Shown here in pieces: positions 51,632-61,174 of a stretch of DNA of 61,999 bases. The position numbers were made by a program, and so were the translations under genes. The DNA lies in contig NZ_BNBC01000038.1 in assembly GCF_014654675.1 (NCBI RefSeq), forward strand, positions 30,139 to 92,137, read 5' to 3'. Source of the DNA: Streptomyces spiralis (GTDB lineage: Bacteria; Actinomycetota; Actinomycetes; Streptomycetales; Streptomycetaceae). The notes beneath the pieces are model-generated. The model was not told the DNA's origin and searched no databases. It worked only from the letters and a program-made list of their open reading frames with translations. Within the stretch, counting starts at the first letter, position 1. Each line of letters starts with the position of its first letter.

Positions 51632-52786
51632 ATGTTGCTGAACCGAGCGCAGCTGCTCACGTCTCCGGCGGCCAACACGGTGTTCACGACCGTGCTGACG
51701 CGCGGGCCGGTGAACCGTCCCGAGATCGCCCGGATCACCGGTCTCTCGTCCGCCGCCGTCACCAAGGCGGTCAAGCCGATGATCGAGGCCGGGTACCTGG
51801 AGGAGATGCCGCAGCAGGAGCGGACCGCCGAGGGGGCGGGCCGGCCCGCGCACCCGCTGTCCGTCCGCGCCGACCGGGAGTTCTTCGTCGGGGTGAAGGT
51901 CACCGCCGACGAACTCATCGGAGTCGTCACGGACTTGAGGGCCGAGGTGCGGGCCGCGCATCGGATCCCGCTGTCCGGGCGCGGTGTCGAACAGGTCGTC
52001 GGGGGCATCGCGGAGCTGGTGCGGCAGGTGGCCGGCGAGTACGCCGCGCACACGCACCACATCGGCGTCTCCGTCTCCGGTGACGTCGACCGACCCGGCG
52101 GCGTTGTGCGTTACTCCCCGTTCCTCGGCTGGCGTGACGTCCCGCTGGTTCGGCTCGTCGCCGACGTGACCGGGGCGACTGTCACCGTGGAGAACGACGT
52201 GAAGGCGCTGACCATCGCCGAGCAGTGGTTCGGCGAGGGGGTGGGCGCAGATTCCTTCGCCCTCGCCACCGTCGGTGTCGGCATCGGCTGCGCACTCGTC
52301 GTCAACGGGCGTCTGGTGCCTGGTGGTTACGGGGTGGCGGGCGAGATCGGGCACATCCCCGTCGCCGCCGGGGACGGTCCGGACTGCCACTGCGGAGGGC
52401 GCGGCTGCGTCGAGGCGATCGCCTCCGAGGAGGCCATCGTCGCCCGTGCCCGGGAAGCCGCGGGCGACCCCGCGCTCGACATGGCCGGAGCCATCGACCG
52501 CGCGCACGGCGGAGACGCCGCCGTGCGCGCCGTGTTCGCCGAGGCGGGCCAGGCCATCGGCCTCGGCCTCGCCGCCATGGTCAACCTCGTCGGGCCCGAG
52601 CGGGTCGTCGTCTCCGGCGAGGGCCTGGCCGCGTACGACCTCTTCGAGGAGCAGATCCGCGCCGCCTTCACCCGCCAGGCCTTCGGTGCCGCCGCCCGCT
52701 GTCCGCTCGTGGTGCGCCCGCTGCCCTGGGAGGAGTGGGCGCGCGGCGCCGCCGCCGTCAGCATCCAGTCCCTCTTCGCCGCCTGA
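51632..52786 (+). CDS. ROK-family transcriptional regulator
   Basis: A 384-residue regulator: winged helix at about 15-75 (NRPEIARITGLSSAAVTKAV) and a ROK sugar-binding domain with VTVENDVKALTIAEQWFGEG, GGYGVAGEIGHIPVAAGDGP and the zinc site CHCGGRGCVEA. The kinase-type DxGxT phosphate loop is degraded at the domain start (VGVKVTADELIGVVTDL), in keeping with a repressor. It should sense a sugar and control the GH36 gene and the downstream importer-glycosidase operon. Confidence 0.92.
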   Translation: MLLNRAQLLTSPAANTVFTTVLTRGPVNRPEIARITGLSSAAVTKAVKPMIEAGYLEEMPQQERTAEGAGRPAHPLSVRADREFFVGVKVTADELIGVVTDLRAEVRAAHRIPLSGRGVEQVVGGIAELVRQVAGEYAAHTHHIGVSVSGDVDRPGGVVRYSPFLGWRDVPLVRLVADVTGATVTVENDVKALTIAEQWFGEGVGADSFALATVGVGIGCALVVNGRLVPGGYGVAGEIGHIPVAAGDGPDCHCGGRGCVEAIASEEAIVARAREAAGDPALDMAGAIDRAHGGDAAVRAVFAEAGQAIGLGLAAMVNLVGPERVVVSGEGLAAYDLFEEQIRAAFTRQAFGAAARCPLVVRPLPWEEWARGAAAVSIQSLFAA

Positions 52787-52829
52787 GCCTTACCCACCTG
52801 CGAGCCGCTGTCCCCGGAAGGACCCTGCC

Positions 52830-54098
52830 ATGTCTGCTCGTTCCGCCCTGTCCCGCCGGGGATTCCTCGGCACGTCCCTGCTCTTCGTCGCCGGTTCCGC
52901 CGTCGCCTGCTCCAGCAATCCGCAGGGCACGGCCGCCGCGAAGGGAGCCAAGGTCACCCTCACCCAGTGGTACCACCAGTACGGGGAGGAGGGGACGCAG
53001 GCCGCCGTCAAGCGGTACGCCGAGGAGTACACCAAGGCCAACCCGGACGTCGCCGTCAATGTCGTCTGGGGCGCGGACACCTCCCAGTACGAGACCAAGC
53101 TGAACGCCGCGCTGCTGGGCGCCGACGCCCCCGACATCTTCGAACTCGGCGACTTCCGCGCGGAGATGGCCCGCAAGGGACAGCTCGAACCCCTCGACGA
53201 CATCTACGGCTCCGCCAAGGACGGCTTCAACCAGGCCGACCTCGACTACCTCACTGTCGACGGCAAGCTCTACGGCATGAAGACCATCGACGACGTGATG
53301 GTCCTCTACTACCGCAAGTCGCTGCTGAAGAAGGCGGGCGTCACCCCGCCCACCACCTTCGCCGAACTCGTCGACACGGCGAAGGAGCTGACGACCGGCG
53401 GGGTCAAGGGCCTCTTCATCGGCAACGACGGAATCGGCGACAGCCCCTATCTGCTCGCCTGGTCGCAGGGCAAGGACCTGATCGACGGGGACAAGGTCGT
53501 CTACGCCGACGCCGCCAAGTCCATCGGCGGCCTGCGCGACCTGCACTCCGACAAGTCGGTCCTGCTCGGCTTCACCACCGACTGGTACGACGCCGGCGCC
53601 TTCACCCAGAGCGCCGCCGCCATGCAGTGGTGCGGCCTGTGGGCGCTGCCCACCATCGAGAAGGCCCTCGGTGACGACTTCGGGGTCGCGCCCTGGCCGG
53701 CGTACGACAAGAACGGCCGGCCGGTCGCCCGTCTCGGCGGCTGGACGCAGGCCGTGAACGCCAAGAGCAAGCACAAGGACGAGGCCAAGAAGTACCTCCA
53801 GTGGCTGTGGATCAAGCAGACGGACATCCAGATCGACTGGGCCGTCAAGTACGGCTTCCACGTGCCGCCGCAGACCGAAGTCGCCGCCAGGACTCCTGAG
53901 CTGAGCAAGGGAGCGGCGAAGGACGCCGTCGCCATCGGCACGAAGAACGGCGTCTCCTTCCCGGCCGAGTGGACCCAGGCCATGCAGGCCGGCTTCATCG
54001 CCGCGGCCGCCGACATAGCCAAGGGCGCGGCGCCGGAGAAGACGCTGGAGAAGGCCCAGGCCAAGGCCCAGTCCGACCTCGACAAGCAGATGGGCTGA
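52830..54098 (+). CDS. ABC sugar transporter, substrate-binding lipoprotein
   Basis: A 422-residue extracellular binding protein: Tat-type leader SRRGFLGTSLLFVAG with a lipobox-like VACSS (Cys about 27), then VTLTQWYHQYGEEGTQAAVK and AALLGADAPDIFELGDFRAE, typical of family 1 oligosaccharide-binding proteins. AGG-rich site GGAAGGA precedes the ATG. It is followed after 4 bases by two permease genes. Ligand presumably is the galactosyl/fucosyl oligosaccharide released by the adjacent enzymes. Confidence 0.93.
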   Translation: MSARSALSRRGFLGTSLLFVAGSAVACSSNPQGTAAAKGAKVTLTQWYHQYGEEGTQAAVKRYAEEYTKANPDVAVNVVWGADTSQYETKLNAALLGADAPDIFELGDFRAEMARKGQLEPLDDIYGSAKDGFNQADLDYLTVDGKLYGMKTIDDVMVLYYRKSLLKKAGVTPPTTFAELVDTAKELTTGGVKGLFIGNDGIGDSPYLLAWSQGKDLIDGDKVVYADAAKSIGGLRDLHSDKSVLLGFTTDWYDAGAFTQSAAAMQWCGLWALPTIEKALGDDFGVAPWPAYDKNGRPVARLGGWTQAVNAKSKHKDEAKKYLQWLWIKQTDIQIDWAVKYGFHVPPQTEVAARTPELSKGAAKDAVAIGTKNGVSFPAEWTQAMQAGFIAAAADIAKGAAPEKTLEKAQAKAQSDLDKQMG

Positions 54099-54102
54099 GG
54101 CC

Positions 54103-55080
54103 GTGACCGTCACCGGCACCCGGCCCCTGGACAAGACCCGTCCGGCGCCCGTCACGGCGACGCGGCGCAGACGGCTGACCGAGCGGCAGTCCAAGGCCTT
54201 CGCGTTCGTGGTCCTGACCGCGCCGATGCTCATCGGCCTCGGCGTCTTCCGCTACGTCGCGATCGGCTGGAGCTTCCTGCTCAGCTTCAGCGAGGCCCGC
54301 CGCACCATCTCGCTCGGCAACTGGGTCGGCTTCGACAACTACCGGCAGCTCTTGAGCGACGAGCGGTTCCGCGACTCGCTCACGATGATCGTGCTGTTCA
54401 CCGCGCTCATCGTGCCCGTCACCTTCGCCGCGTCCCTCGGCCTCGCCGTCCTCGTCAACCGCGTCAAGCGCGGCCGCGCCTTCTTCCGCACCGCGTTCCT
54501 GCTGCCGGCCGCCGTCAGCTACGTAGCGGCCGCCATGATCTGGAAGATGGCCCTGTTCAGCGGCGTGCCGTCCGGACTCGCCAACACCCTCGGCGCACTC
54601 TTCGGAGTGGACCCCACCCCCTGGATCCAGACCACGAGCCCGCCCCTGTACTGGATCGTCCTCGTCACGCTGCGCCTGTGGCTCCAGGTCGGCCTGTACA
54701 TGATCCTGTTCATCGCCGGACTCCAGGCCATTCCGCCGCACCTGTACGAGGCCGCGGCCCTGGACGGCGCGGGCCCCTGGCGCACCTTCCGCAGCGTCAC
54801 CTTCCCCATGCTGCGCAGCACCTCCGTCGCGATCCTCCTGCTGATGCTCATCGCCGCGCTCCAGGCCTTCGACGAGTTCTACGCGATCTTCTCCACCGGC
54901 GCCTCGCTCGGCAGCGAGCCCGTGCGCACCCCGCTCATGCACCTCTACGGCGTCGCGCTCCAGGACCAGGACTACGGCGTCGGCTCGGCCGGCGCCTTCC
55001 TGCTCACCCTCCTGATCGTGCTGGTCACCCTGCTCCAGGGCCGGATCCTCGGATTCTCCCGAGCCGGCGACAAGGACTGA
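54103..55080 (+). CDS. ABC sugar transporter permease (MalF/UgpA type)
   Basis: A 325-residue inner-membrane protein with six main helices. The EAA loop, EAAALDGAGPWRTFRSVTFP, contacts the ATPase. GTG start four bases after the binding-protein gene. Partner of the next permease. No ATPase gene is in the window; Streptomyces importers of this type usually share MsiK. Confidence 0.93.
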   Translation: MTVTGTRPLDKTRPAPVTATRRRRLTERQSKAFAFVVLTAPMLIGLGVFRYVAIGWSFLLSFSEARRTISLGNWVGFDNYRQLLSDERFRDSLTMIVLFTALIVPVTFAASLGLAVLVNRVKRGRAFFRTAFLLPAAVSYVAAAMIWKMALFSGVPSGLANTLGALFGVDPTPWIQTTSPPLYWIVLVTLRLWLQVGLYMILFIAGLQAIPPHLYEAAALDGAGPWRTFRSVTFPMLRSTSVAILLLMLIAALQAFDEFYAIFSTGASLGSEPVRTPLMHLYGVALQDQDYGVGSAGAFLLTLLIVLVTLLQGRILGFSRAGDKD

Positions 55081-55083
55081 ACC

Positions 55084-55923
55084 ATGAACCGATACCGAGG
55101 CACCGTCGCCGCATCCATCGCCACCTATGTGGTGCTCTGTCTGCTGGCCGTCGTCTTCCTCATCCCGTTCTACGTCCTGCTGCGCAACGCCTTCATGACG
55201 ACGCCGGAGGTCACCGCCACCGACTGGCACTGGCTGCCCTCCGCGCTGAACTGGAACAACTTCACCGCCCTGTTCGACAACCCGGAGCGCCCCTTCGGCC
55301 GCTCCCTGGTCAACTCCCTGCTGATCGCGGTCATCACGGCGCCGGTGTCCACGCTGCTCGCCTCGATGGCCGGGTACGCGCTGGCCCGTATCCACGTGCC
55401 CGGACGGGCCGTCGTGCTGTCGCTGATCGTCGGCACACTGATGATTCCGCAAGCGGTCACCTTCCTGCCGACGTTCGTGGTCGTCGGCTCGATGGGCGGC
55501 GTCAACACCATGTGGGGCCTGATCGCGCCGGGTCTGTTCAACGCGTTCGCCGTCGTCCTCTTCCGTAGCTTCTACGCATCGTTCCCCGCCGAGATCGAGG
55601 AGGCGGGCCGCCTCGACGGACTCAGCTACCTCGGCGTCTACGGACGAATCATCCTGCCCAACTCGGTCACGATGATCGCCTCGCTGGGTGCGCTCTCCTT
55701 CATCGAGGCGTGGAACTCCTTCCTCTGGCCGCTGATGATCGGCCAGGACCCCAGCAGCTGGACCGTGCAGATCGCCCTGTCCAGCTTCCTGACCTCGCAG
55801 ACGGTCAACCTGCCCGAGCTGTTCGCGGGCACGGCCGTGGCGATCCTGCCGCTCGTCGTCATGTTCCTGGTCGCCCAGCGCCACATCGTCCAGGGCATCG
55901 CGATGTCCGGTCTCAAGTCGTAA
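55084..55923 (+). CDS. ABC sugar transporter permease (MalG/UgpE type)
   Basis: A 279-residue permease with six helices and the EAA loop IEEAGRLDGLSYLGVYGRII. It starts three bases after the first permease, so the three transport genes are one tightly spaced operon. The GH27 gene follows after 32 bases with its own ribosome-binding site. Confidence 0.93.
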   Translation: MNRYRGTVAASIATYVVLCLLAVVFLIPFYVLLRNAFMTTPEVTATDWHWLPSALNWNNFTALFDNPERPFGRSLVNSLLIAVITAPVSTLLASMAGYALARIHVPGRAVVLSLIVGTLMIPQAVTFLPTFVVVGSMGGVNTMWGLIAPGLFNAFAVVLFRSFYASFPAEIEEAGRLDGLSYLGVYGRIILPNSVTMIASLGALSFIEAWNSFLWPLMIGQDPSSWTVQIALSSFLTSQTVNLPELFAGTAVAILPLVVMFLVAQRHIVQGIAMSGLKS

Positions 55924-55955
55924 CTCCCCACTCGTCGGAACCTGGAGGCACTTCC

Positions 55956-57287
55956 GTGAGATCCCGCACCCGCCGCGCCGCACTGCTCGCCGCCTGCGCG
56001 CTCCCGCTCTCGCTGGCCCTGTCGAACGGCACGGCCGAGGCGAGGACCCCGTACGTCAAGCCCTTCATGGGCTGGAGCAGCTGGAGCGTGGAGTCTTCCT
56101 CCCGCGACGGCTACGGCACCCACTGGCTGAACGAGGGCAACATCAAGAACGCCGCCGACGCGCTGAGCAGCAAGCTCTCCTCGGCCGGTTACAAGAACCT
56201 CAACATCGACGCCGGCTGGAACTTCGACTACGACTGGAACTTCCACACCGACGCCAACGGCATTCCGGACGCCGACAAGGAGCGCTTCCCCAGCGGCATG
56301 GCCTCGCTGTCCGACTACGTGCACAGCAAGGGCCTCAAGCTCGGCCTTTACGGCGCCGCGGGCCTGGAGCAGGAGGTCTACAACAAGAACGCGCCGATCC
56401 TCGGTACGGACTGTCATGTACAGGACATCGCGGTGAAGCCGCTGACCGCGACCAACAAGTGGGGCGGCAACTGGAAGATCGACTACTCCAACCCCTGCGC
56501 CCAGGAGTACATCGACTCCATCGTCGCCCGCTACGCCGCCTGGGGCGTCGACTTCATCAAGATCGACGGCGTGACCAAGGACAACGTCGAGGACATCAAG
56601 GCCTGGTCGACGGCGATCGACCACAGCGGCCGCAAGATGTGGCTGTCCGCCAGTGCCTGGCCCGTGGACCTCGAGGCCGCCGACGGGCTGAAGCCGTATG
56701 CGAACGGCGTGCGCGTCGACACCGACGTGGAGTGCTACTGCGAGACGACGAGCTCCTGGACCAGCTCCGTCGACGACCGCTGGAGCGACCTGCCCAAGTG
56801 GCTCGACAAGCTGGACGCCCCGCACTACCTCGCCGACCTCGACTCCATGCCGATCAACAACAACACCGGCAGCGGCCTCCAGGACGGCATCGACGACACC
56901 GAGCGGCAGTCCGTCATGACCTTCTGGTCGATGGCGTCGTCCCCGCTGTACGTCGGCGGCGACATCTACTTCCTCGACGACACGGCGAAGAAGATCCTTA
57001 CCAACCCCGAGGTCATCGCCGTCGACCAGGCCGCTGTCCTGCCGAAGCAGGTCCATGACGGTGACACGCAGGTGTGGACCAAGACCGTCGGCGGTGACAC
57101 CTACCTCGCGGTCTACAACATGGGCTCCGAGGCCACCGACATCAGCGTGAACTTCACCGACCTGGGTCTGCACGGCCCGCAGCGGCTGCGGGACGTCGTG
57201 GCCCGCGAGAACCTCGGCTCCTTCAAGCGCTCGTGGACCGCGTCGTCCGTTCCGGCCCACGGTTCCCGGCTGATCAAGATCTCGTAG
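55956..57287 (+). CDS. Secreted GH27 alpha-galactosidase-like glycosidase
   Basis: A 443-residue preprotein: basic-hydrophobic signal (about 1-29, ending in AEA), GH27 barrel from PFMGWSSWS, with YKNLNIDAGWNFDYDWN and SKGLKLGLYGAAGLEQE. The likely nucleophile is D204 in DFIKIDG and the acid/base region is GVRVDTDVECY. A C-terminal antiparallel beta domain follows from about 370. It cleaves terminal alpha-D-galactose, or possibly beta-L-arabinopyranose, outside the cell. GTG start with CTGGAGG seven bases upstream. Confidence 0.9.
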   Translation: MRSRTRRAALLAACALPLSLALSNGTAEARTPYVKPFMGWSSWSVESSSRDGYGTHWLNEGNIKNAADALSSKLSSAGYKNLNIDAGWNFDYDWNFHTDANGIPDADKERFPSGMASLSDYVHSKGLKLGLYGAAGLEQEVYNKNAPILGTDCHVQDIAVKPLTATNKWGGNWKIDYSNPCAQEYIDSIVARYAAWGVDFIKIDGVTKDNVEDIKAWSTAIDHSGRKMWLSASAWPVDLEAADGLKPYANGVRVDTDVECYCETTSSWTSSVDDRWSDLPKWLDKLDAPHYLADLDSMPINNNTGSGLQDGIDDTERQSVMTFWSMASSPLYVGGDIYFLDDTAKKILTNPEVIAVDQAAVLPKQVHDGDTQVWTKTVGGDTYLAVYNMGSEATDISVNFTDLGLHGPQRLRDVVARENLGSFKRSWTASSVPAHGSRLIKIS

Positions 57288-57315
57288 TCCGGGGGCGTTT
57301 CCCGCTGTGTTTCCC

Positions 57316-57344
57316 GGGCCCTGCGCGGCCGCCGCGCAGGGCCC
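57316..57344 (+). terminator. Strong hairpin between GH27 and GH95 genes
   Basis: A perfect 13-base inverted repeat (GGGCCCTGCGCGG and complement) with a three-base loop. It begins 29 bases after the GH27 stop and 63 bases before the GH95 start. It may end or attenuate the importer transcript. Confidence 0.75.
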
Positions 57345-57406
57345 CCTCGGTAGCGCTTCTTCGCTGCCTCTTCGCCGTTTCGTCGCCGTACGGAAGGACC
57401 CGCCCC

Positions 57407-59770
57407 ATGAGCACCGGACCGTCCCGCCGCACCGTTCTCGGCCTCGGCGCCGCCCTCGCCGCCTTCAGCGCCTTTCCCGCGTTCACCGCCCACGCCGCAC
57501 CGAACCGCCCCGCCACCTCCCCGCTCGTCCCCGCCGACGAGGCGACCACCCTGTGGTACCCGGAGCCCGCCGACGAGGACCTGCTCATCGAACAGGGCCT
57601 GCCGCTGGGCAACGGCCGCCTCGGCGCTCTCGTCGGCGGCGACCCCGCGAGCGAGCTGTTCCACGTCACCGACGGCTCACTGTGGACCGGCGGCGCCAAC
57701 AGCACTCTCGACTCCGACGGCCAGTTCCCGTACGGACGTGAAGACTTCGGCAGTATGACGCTGCTGGCCCGAGCCACCCTGAGCCTGCCGGGCCACGACT
57801 TCTCCGACGTCACCGGCTACCGGCGCGCCCTCGACCTGAGCAACGGCCTCGTGACCACGTCGTACAAGAAGGGCAAGGTCACCTATGTGCGGGAGATGTT
57901 CGTCAGCGCCCCTGACGACGCCCTGGTGATCAGGCTCAGCCAGAGCGGCGGCGGCACCCTCACCGGAAGCATGGTGCTCTCCGGCACTCACGGCGAGACC
58001 ACCACCGCGGACACCGCCCGCCACCTTGCCTCCTTCAGTGCCGCCTTCGCCAACGACCTGCGCTACGCAGCCGCGGTCACCGCGAGCGCGGACGGCGGCA
58101 CGGTGACCGCGAGCGGATCCCGGGTCACGTTCACCGACTGCACCGAGGTCGTCATCGTGCTCAGCGGCGGCACCGACTATGCGCCGGACCACTCCGCCGG
58201 CTTCCGCGACCAGGATGCCGACCCGCTGGACCTGGCCAAGTCCAAGGCCCTTGCCGCAGCGACCAGTTCGGGCACCACACTCCGTGACACGCATGTCGCC
58301 GACTACCGCTCCGCCTACGACCGGTTCACCCTCGACCTGGGTTTCTCCACCGGGCAGCAGCGAAAGCTCGACACTTGGTCCCGGCTCACCGCCCGCGCTG
58401 CCGACGGAGCATCGCCCGATCCCGAACTGGAGGCGAGCTACCTGCAGTTCGGCCGCTATCTGGCCATCTGCGGATCGCGCGACAGCCTGCCCATGGGCCT
58501 GCAAGGGCTGTGGCTGGAGGGCAACACGCCCGACTGGATGGGCGACTACCACACCGACATCAACATCCAGATGAACTACTGGCTCCCCGACCGGGCAGGT
58601 GTCCCAGACACATTCGACGCCTTCGCGGACTACTGCATCGCGCAGCTTCCCGTCTGGAGCAAGGTCACCCAGGAGCAGTTCAACGACGCGCGCAACCGCT
58701 TCCGCAACACCTCGGAGAAGGTCGCCGGCTGGACCGTCGCCATCTCCACCAACCCGTACGGCGGCGGAGGCTGGTGGTGGCACCCGGCGGGCAACGCCTG
58801 GCTGTGCGAATCCCTCTACGAGCACTACGAGTTCACCCAGGACGCGCGGTACCTGGCCAGGATCATGCCGCTGCTCAAAGGGGCCTGCGAGTTCTGGGAG
58901 GCGCGTCTGATCACGATGAGCGTCGACGGGCGCGAGGTCCTCGTCGACGACCACGACTGGTCGCCCGAGCAGGGGCCGCAGGATGCCCGCGGCATCACCT
59001 ACACCCAGGAGCTTCTCTGGTCACTCTTCGGCCACTACGAGCAGGCCTGCCGCACCCTCGACCGCGACCTGGAACACGCCGCCGTCGTAAGGGAGTTGCG
59101 TGACCGGCTCTACCTACCGAAGGTCAGTCCGACCTCCGGCTGGCTGGAGGAGTGGATGAGCGAGGACAACCTCGGCGAGACCACCCATCGCCATCTCTCG
59201 CCGCTCATCAACCTGTTCCCAGGTGACCGCATCCGTCCCGACACCGACGAGACCACGCTCAAGGGCGCGACCGCGCTGCTCACCGCGCGCGGCATGCAGA
59301 GCTACGGCTGGGCGTGCGCGTGGCGGGCGGCCTGCTGGGCCCGACTGAAGAACGCCGACAACGCGTATCAGCTGGTGCTGACGAACCTGAAGCCGTGGGC
59401 GGGCGCCGACACCGGAACCGCCATGAACTTCTTCGATATGTACCGGGTCTCCGACACCCGCGCCATCTTCCAGATCGACGCCAACCTAGGCACCCCCACC
59501 GCCATGCTGGAGATGCTCCTGTACTCCCGTCCCGGCCACATCGAACTGCTCCCCGCCCTGCCCGACGCCTGGGCCGCGTCCGGCTCGGTCAAGGGCGCCG
59601 GTGCACGCGGCGGCTTCACCGTCGACATGCGGTGGGAGCGCGGGCGCATACGCGAGGCGACCCTGCACAGTGTCGGCGGCCGGACGACCACCGTGACCGC
59701 CGGCGGTCGAAGCGTGGACGTCACCGTGCGGCCGGGAGAGTCGGTCGCGCTCACGGAACTGGTCGGCTGA
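57407..59770 (+). CDS. Secreted GH95 alpha-L-fucosidase-family enzyme
   Basis: A 787-residue Tat-exported protein (SRRTVLGLGAALAAF). The order is N-terminal beta-sandwich, linker and alpha/alpha-barrel: LLIEQGLPLGNGRLGALVGG, MGLQGLWLEGNTPDWMGDYH, TDINIQMNYWLPDRAG (384 Asp, 386 Asn), SPEQGPQDARG (probable acid Glu), THRHLSPLINLFPGDR and ATALLTARGMQSYGWACAWR. GH95 enzymes invert alpha-1,2-L-fucose linkages or, in some members, alpha-L-galactose. The usual Asn-x-Asn base pair reads Asp-Ile-Asn here. GGAAGGA precedes the ATG. Confidence 0.92.
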   Translation: MSTGPSRRTVLGLGAALAAFSAFPAFTAHAAPNRPATSPLVPADEATTLWYPEPADEDLLIEQGLPLGNGRLGALVGGDPASELFHVTDGSLWTGGANSTLDSDGQFPYGREDFGSMTLLARATLSLPGHDFSDVTGYRRALDLSNGLVTTSYKKGKVTYVREMFVSAPDDALVIRLSQSGGGTLTGSMVLSGTHGETTTADTARHLASFSAAFANDLRYAAAVTASADGGTVTASGSRVTFTDCTEVVIVLSGGTDYAPDHSAGFRDQDADPLDLAKSKALAAATSSGTTLRDTHVADYRSAYDRFTLDLGFSTGQQRKLDTWSRLTARAADGASPDPELEASYLQFGRYLAICGSRDSLPMGLQGLWLEGNTPDWMGDYHTDINIQMNYWLPDRAGVPDTFDAFADYCIAQLPVWSKVTQEQFNDARNRFRNTSEKVAGWTVAISTNPYGGGGWWWHPAGNAWLCESLYEHYEFTQDARYLARIMPLLKGACEFWEARLITMSVDGREVLVDDHDWSPEQGPQDARGITYTQELLWSLFGHYEQACRTLDRDLEHAAVVRELRDRLYLPKVSPTSGWLEEWMSEDNLGETTHRHLSPLINLFPGDRIRPDTDETTLKGATALLTARGMQSYGWACAWRAACWARLKNADNAYQLVLTNLKPWAGADTGTAMNFFDMYRVSDTRAIFQIDANLGTPTAMLEMLLYSRPGHIELLPALPDAWAASGSVKGAGARGGFTVDMRWERGRIREATLHSVGGRTTTVTAGGRSVDVTVRPGESVALTELVG

Positions 59771-61014
59771 TGGGTATGAACGTGACCGAACAGCACGGAC
59801 GCCCGGTGCGGGCGCTGCTCGCGGTACTGGTGGCGCTCGCCATGCCTCTCATGGGCGTGAGCGCCGCGCACGCGGCCATGTCCGCGGGGACCCGGGTCAG
59901 CGCCTGGTCGCCCAGCATGACGACCGGCGGCCCGTCCTTCGAGAACCAGACCATCCGGATGGTGGTGCACCCCAGCGTCGCAGGCTCGGAGGCTCGTATC
60001 ACCCTCTCGAACCGTTACAGCGCGCAGCCGTTGCGCGTGGCTGCCGCCGTTGTGGCCGTCCAGGCGAGCGGTGGCGCGGCCGAGCCCGGCACGACGCGGC
60101 ACCTCACCTTCGGCGGCTCGGACCAGGTCACGATCGCGGCAGGGGAGGAGACTGTCAGCGACACCGTCCCGATCCCGGTGGAGACCGAACAGAACCTGCT
60201 CGTCAGCCTCTATCTGCCCGAGGCCACCGGGACGTCGACCTGGCACTCCGACGCCTTCGACACCACGTACGTGTCCAACGGCGACCATGCGAGCGACGAC
60301 AGCGCCGCCGCGTTCACGTCCGCCTCGACGTCCTGGTACTACCTGGCGGGCCTCAACGTCGAGCCCGCGACGGCACACGGAACGGTCGTCGCCTTCGGGG
60401 ACTCCATCACCGACGGCTATCACTCCACGACCGGCACCTACACCCGCTGGCCCGACTTCCTCGCCCGCCGCCTCGCCGATGAGCCGGGCCCGCAGAAACT
60501 GAGCGTCGTCGACGCGGGCATCGGCGGGAACCGGGTCCTGACCGACGTACCCAATCCGTGGCAGGGCGTCAGCGCGCTGAAGCGGTTCCGTCATGACGCC
60601 CTCGGGCAGCCCGGGGTCAGCGACGTGATCCTCTTCGAGGGCATCAACGACATCGGCAACAACGCAGGCCCGGACGGCGGCCCCCTCACGGCCCAGGACC
60701 TGATCGACGGCTACCGCACCCTGATCGACCAGGCGCACGCCGCCCACGTCCGCGCGATCGGCGCGACCCTCATGCCCGACAAGGGGAACGGCTATTACAC
60801 CCCCGCGGCCGAGGAGATCCGGCAGAGCGTCAACGGCTGGATCCGCAGCAGCGGTGCCTTCGACGGCGTCATCGACTTCGACCGGGTGATGCGCGACCCC
60901 GCGGATCCCGCCGCCCTCAACCCCGAGTACGACTCGGGCGACCACATCCACCCCGACGACGCGGGCATGCGGGCCATGGCCGACGCTGTCGACCTGCGCC
61001 TCCTGCATCCGTGA
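59770..61014 (+). CDS. Secreted SGNH/GDSL hydrolase (acetylesterase-like)
   Basis: A 414-residue secreted esterase. After the signal (about 1-35), a beta-domain of about 165 residues precedes the SGNH core: GDSITDGYHS (Ser), GIGGNRVL (Gly/Asn), EGINDIG and the C-terminal DHIHPDDAGM (Asp-x-x-His). Domain order resembles actinobacterial rhamnogalacturonan or xylan acetylesterase-like proteins. The ATG overlaps the GH95 stop (TGATG), so deacetylation and defucosylation of one substrate are probable. Confidence 0.9.
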   Translation: MGMNVTEQHGRPVRALLAVLVALAMPLMGVSAAHAAMSAGTRVSAWSPSMTTGGPSFENQTIRMVVHPSVAGSEARITLSNRYSAQPLRVAAAVVAVQASGGAAEPGTTRHLTFGGSDQVTIAAGEETVSDTVPIPVETEQNLLVSLYLPEATGTSTWHSDAFDTTYVSNGDHASDDSAAAFTSASTSWYYLAGLNVEPATAHGTVVAFGDSITDGYHSTTGTYTRWPDFLARRLADEPGPQKLSVVDAGIGGNRVLTDVPNPWQGVSALKRFRHDALGQPGVSDVILFEGINDIGNNAGPDGGPLTAQDLIDGYRTLIDQAHAAHVRAIGATLMPDKGNGYYTPAAEEIRQSVNGWIRSSGAFDGVIDFDRVMRDPADPAALNPEYDSGDHIHPDDAGMRAMADAVDLRLLHP

Positions 61015-61174
61015 CGATGGACGATCGAGTCCGCCCTCTGCCGTTCATCTCACGGCGGGGAGGGCTCCTCGTCCCGCGAAACCTGCTCTTGGAGAAGTCC
61101 GGCCAGGAACCGGTGAACGCGGAAGCGGTGTAGGCATCGGCGCAGTCGGACAGCGCCTTTGGCCCCCACGCGGC

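Noticed and set aside
53995..57260. Two minus-strand frames of over 500 codons opposite the permeases and GH27.
   Set aside because: Highly charged low-complexity translations typical of antisense in GC-rich genes; the plus strand is fully accounted for.
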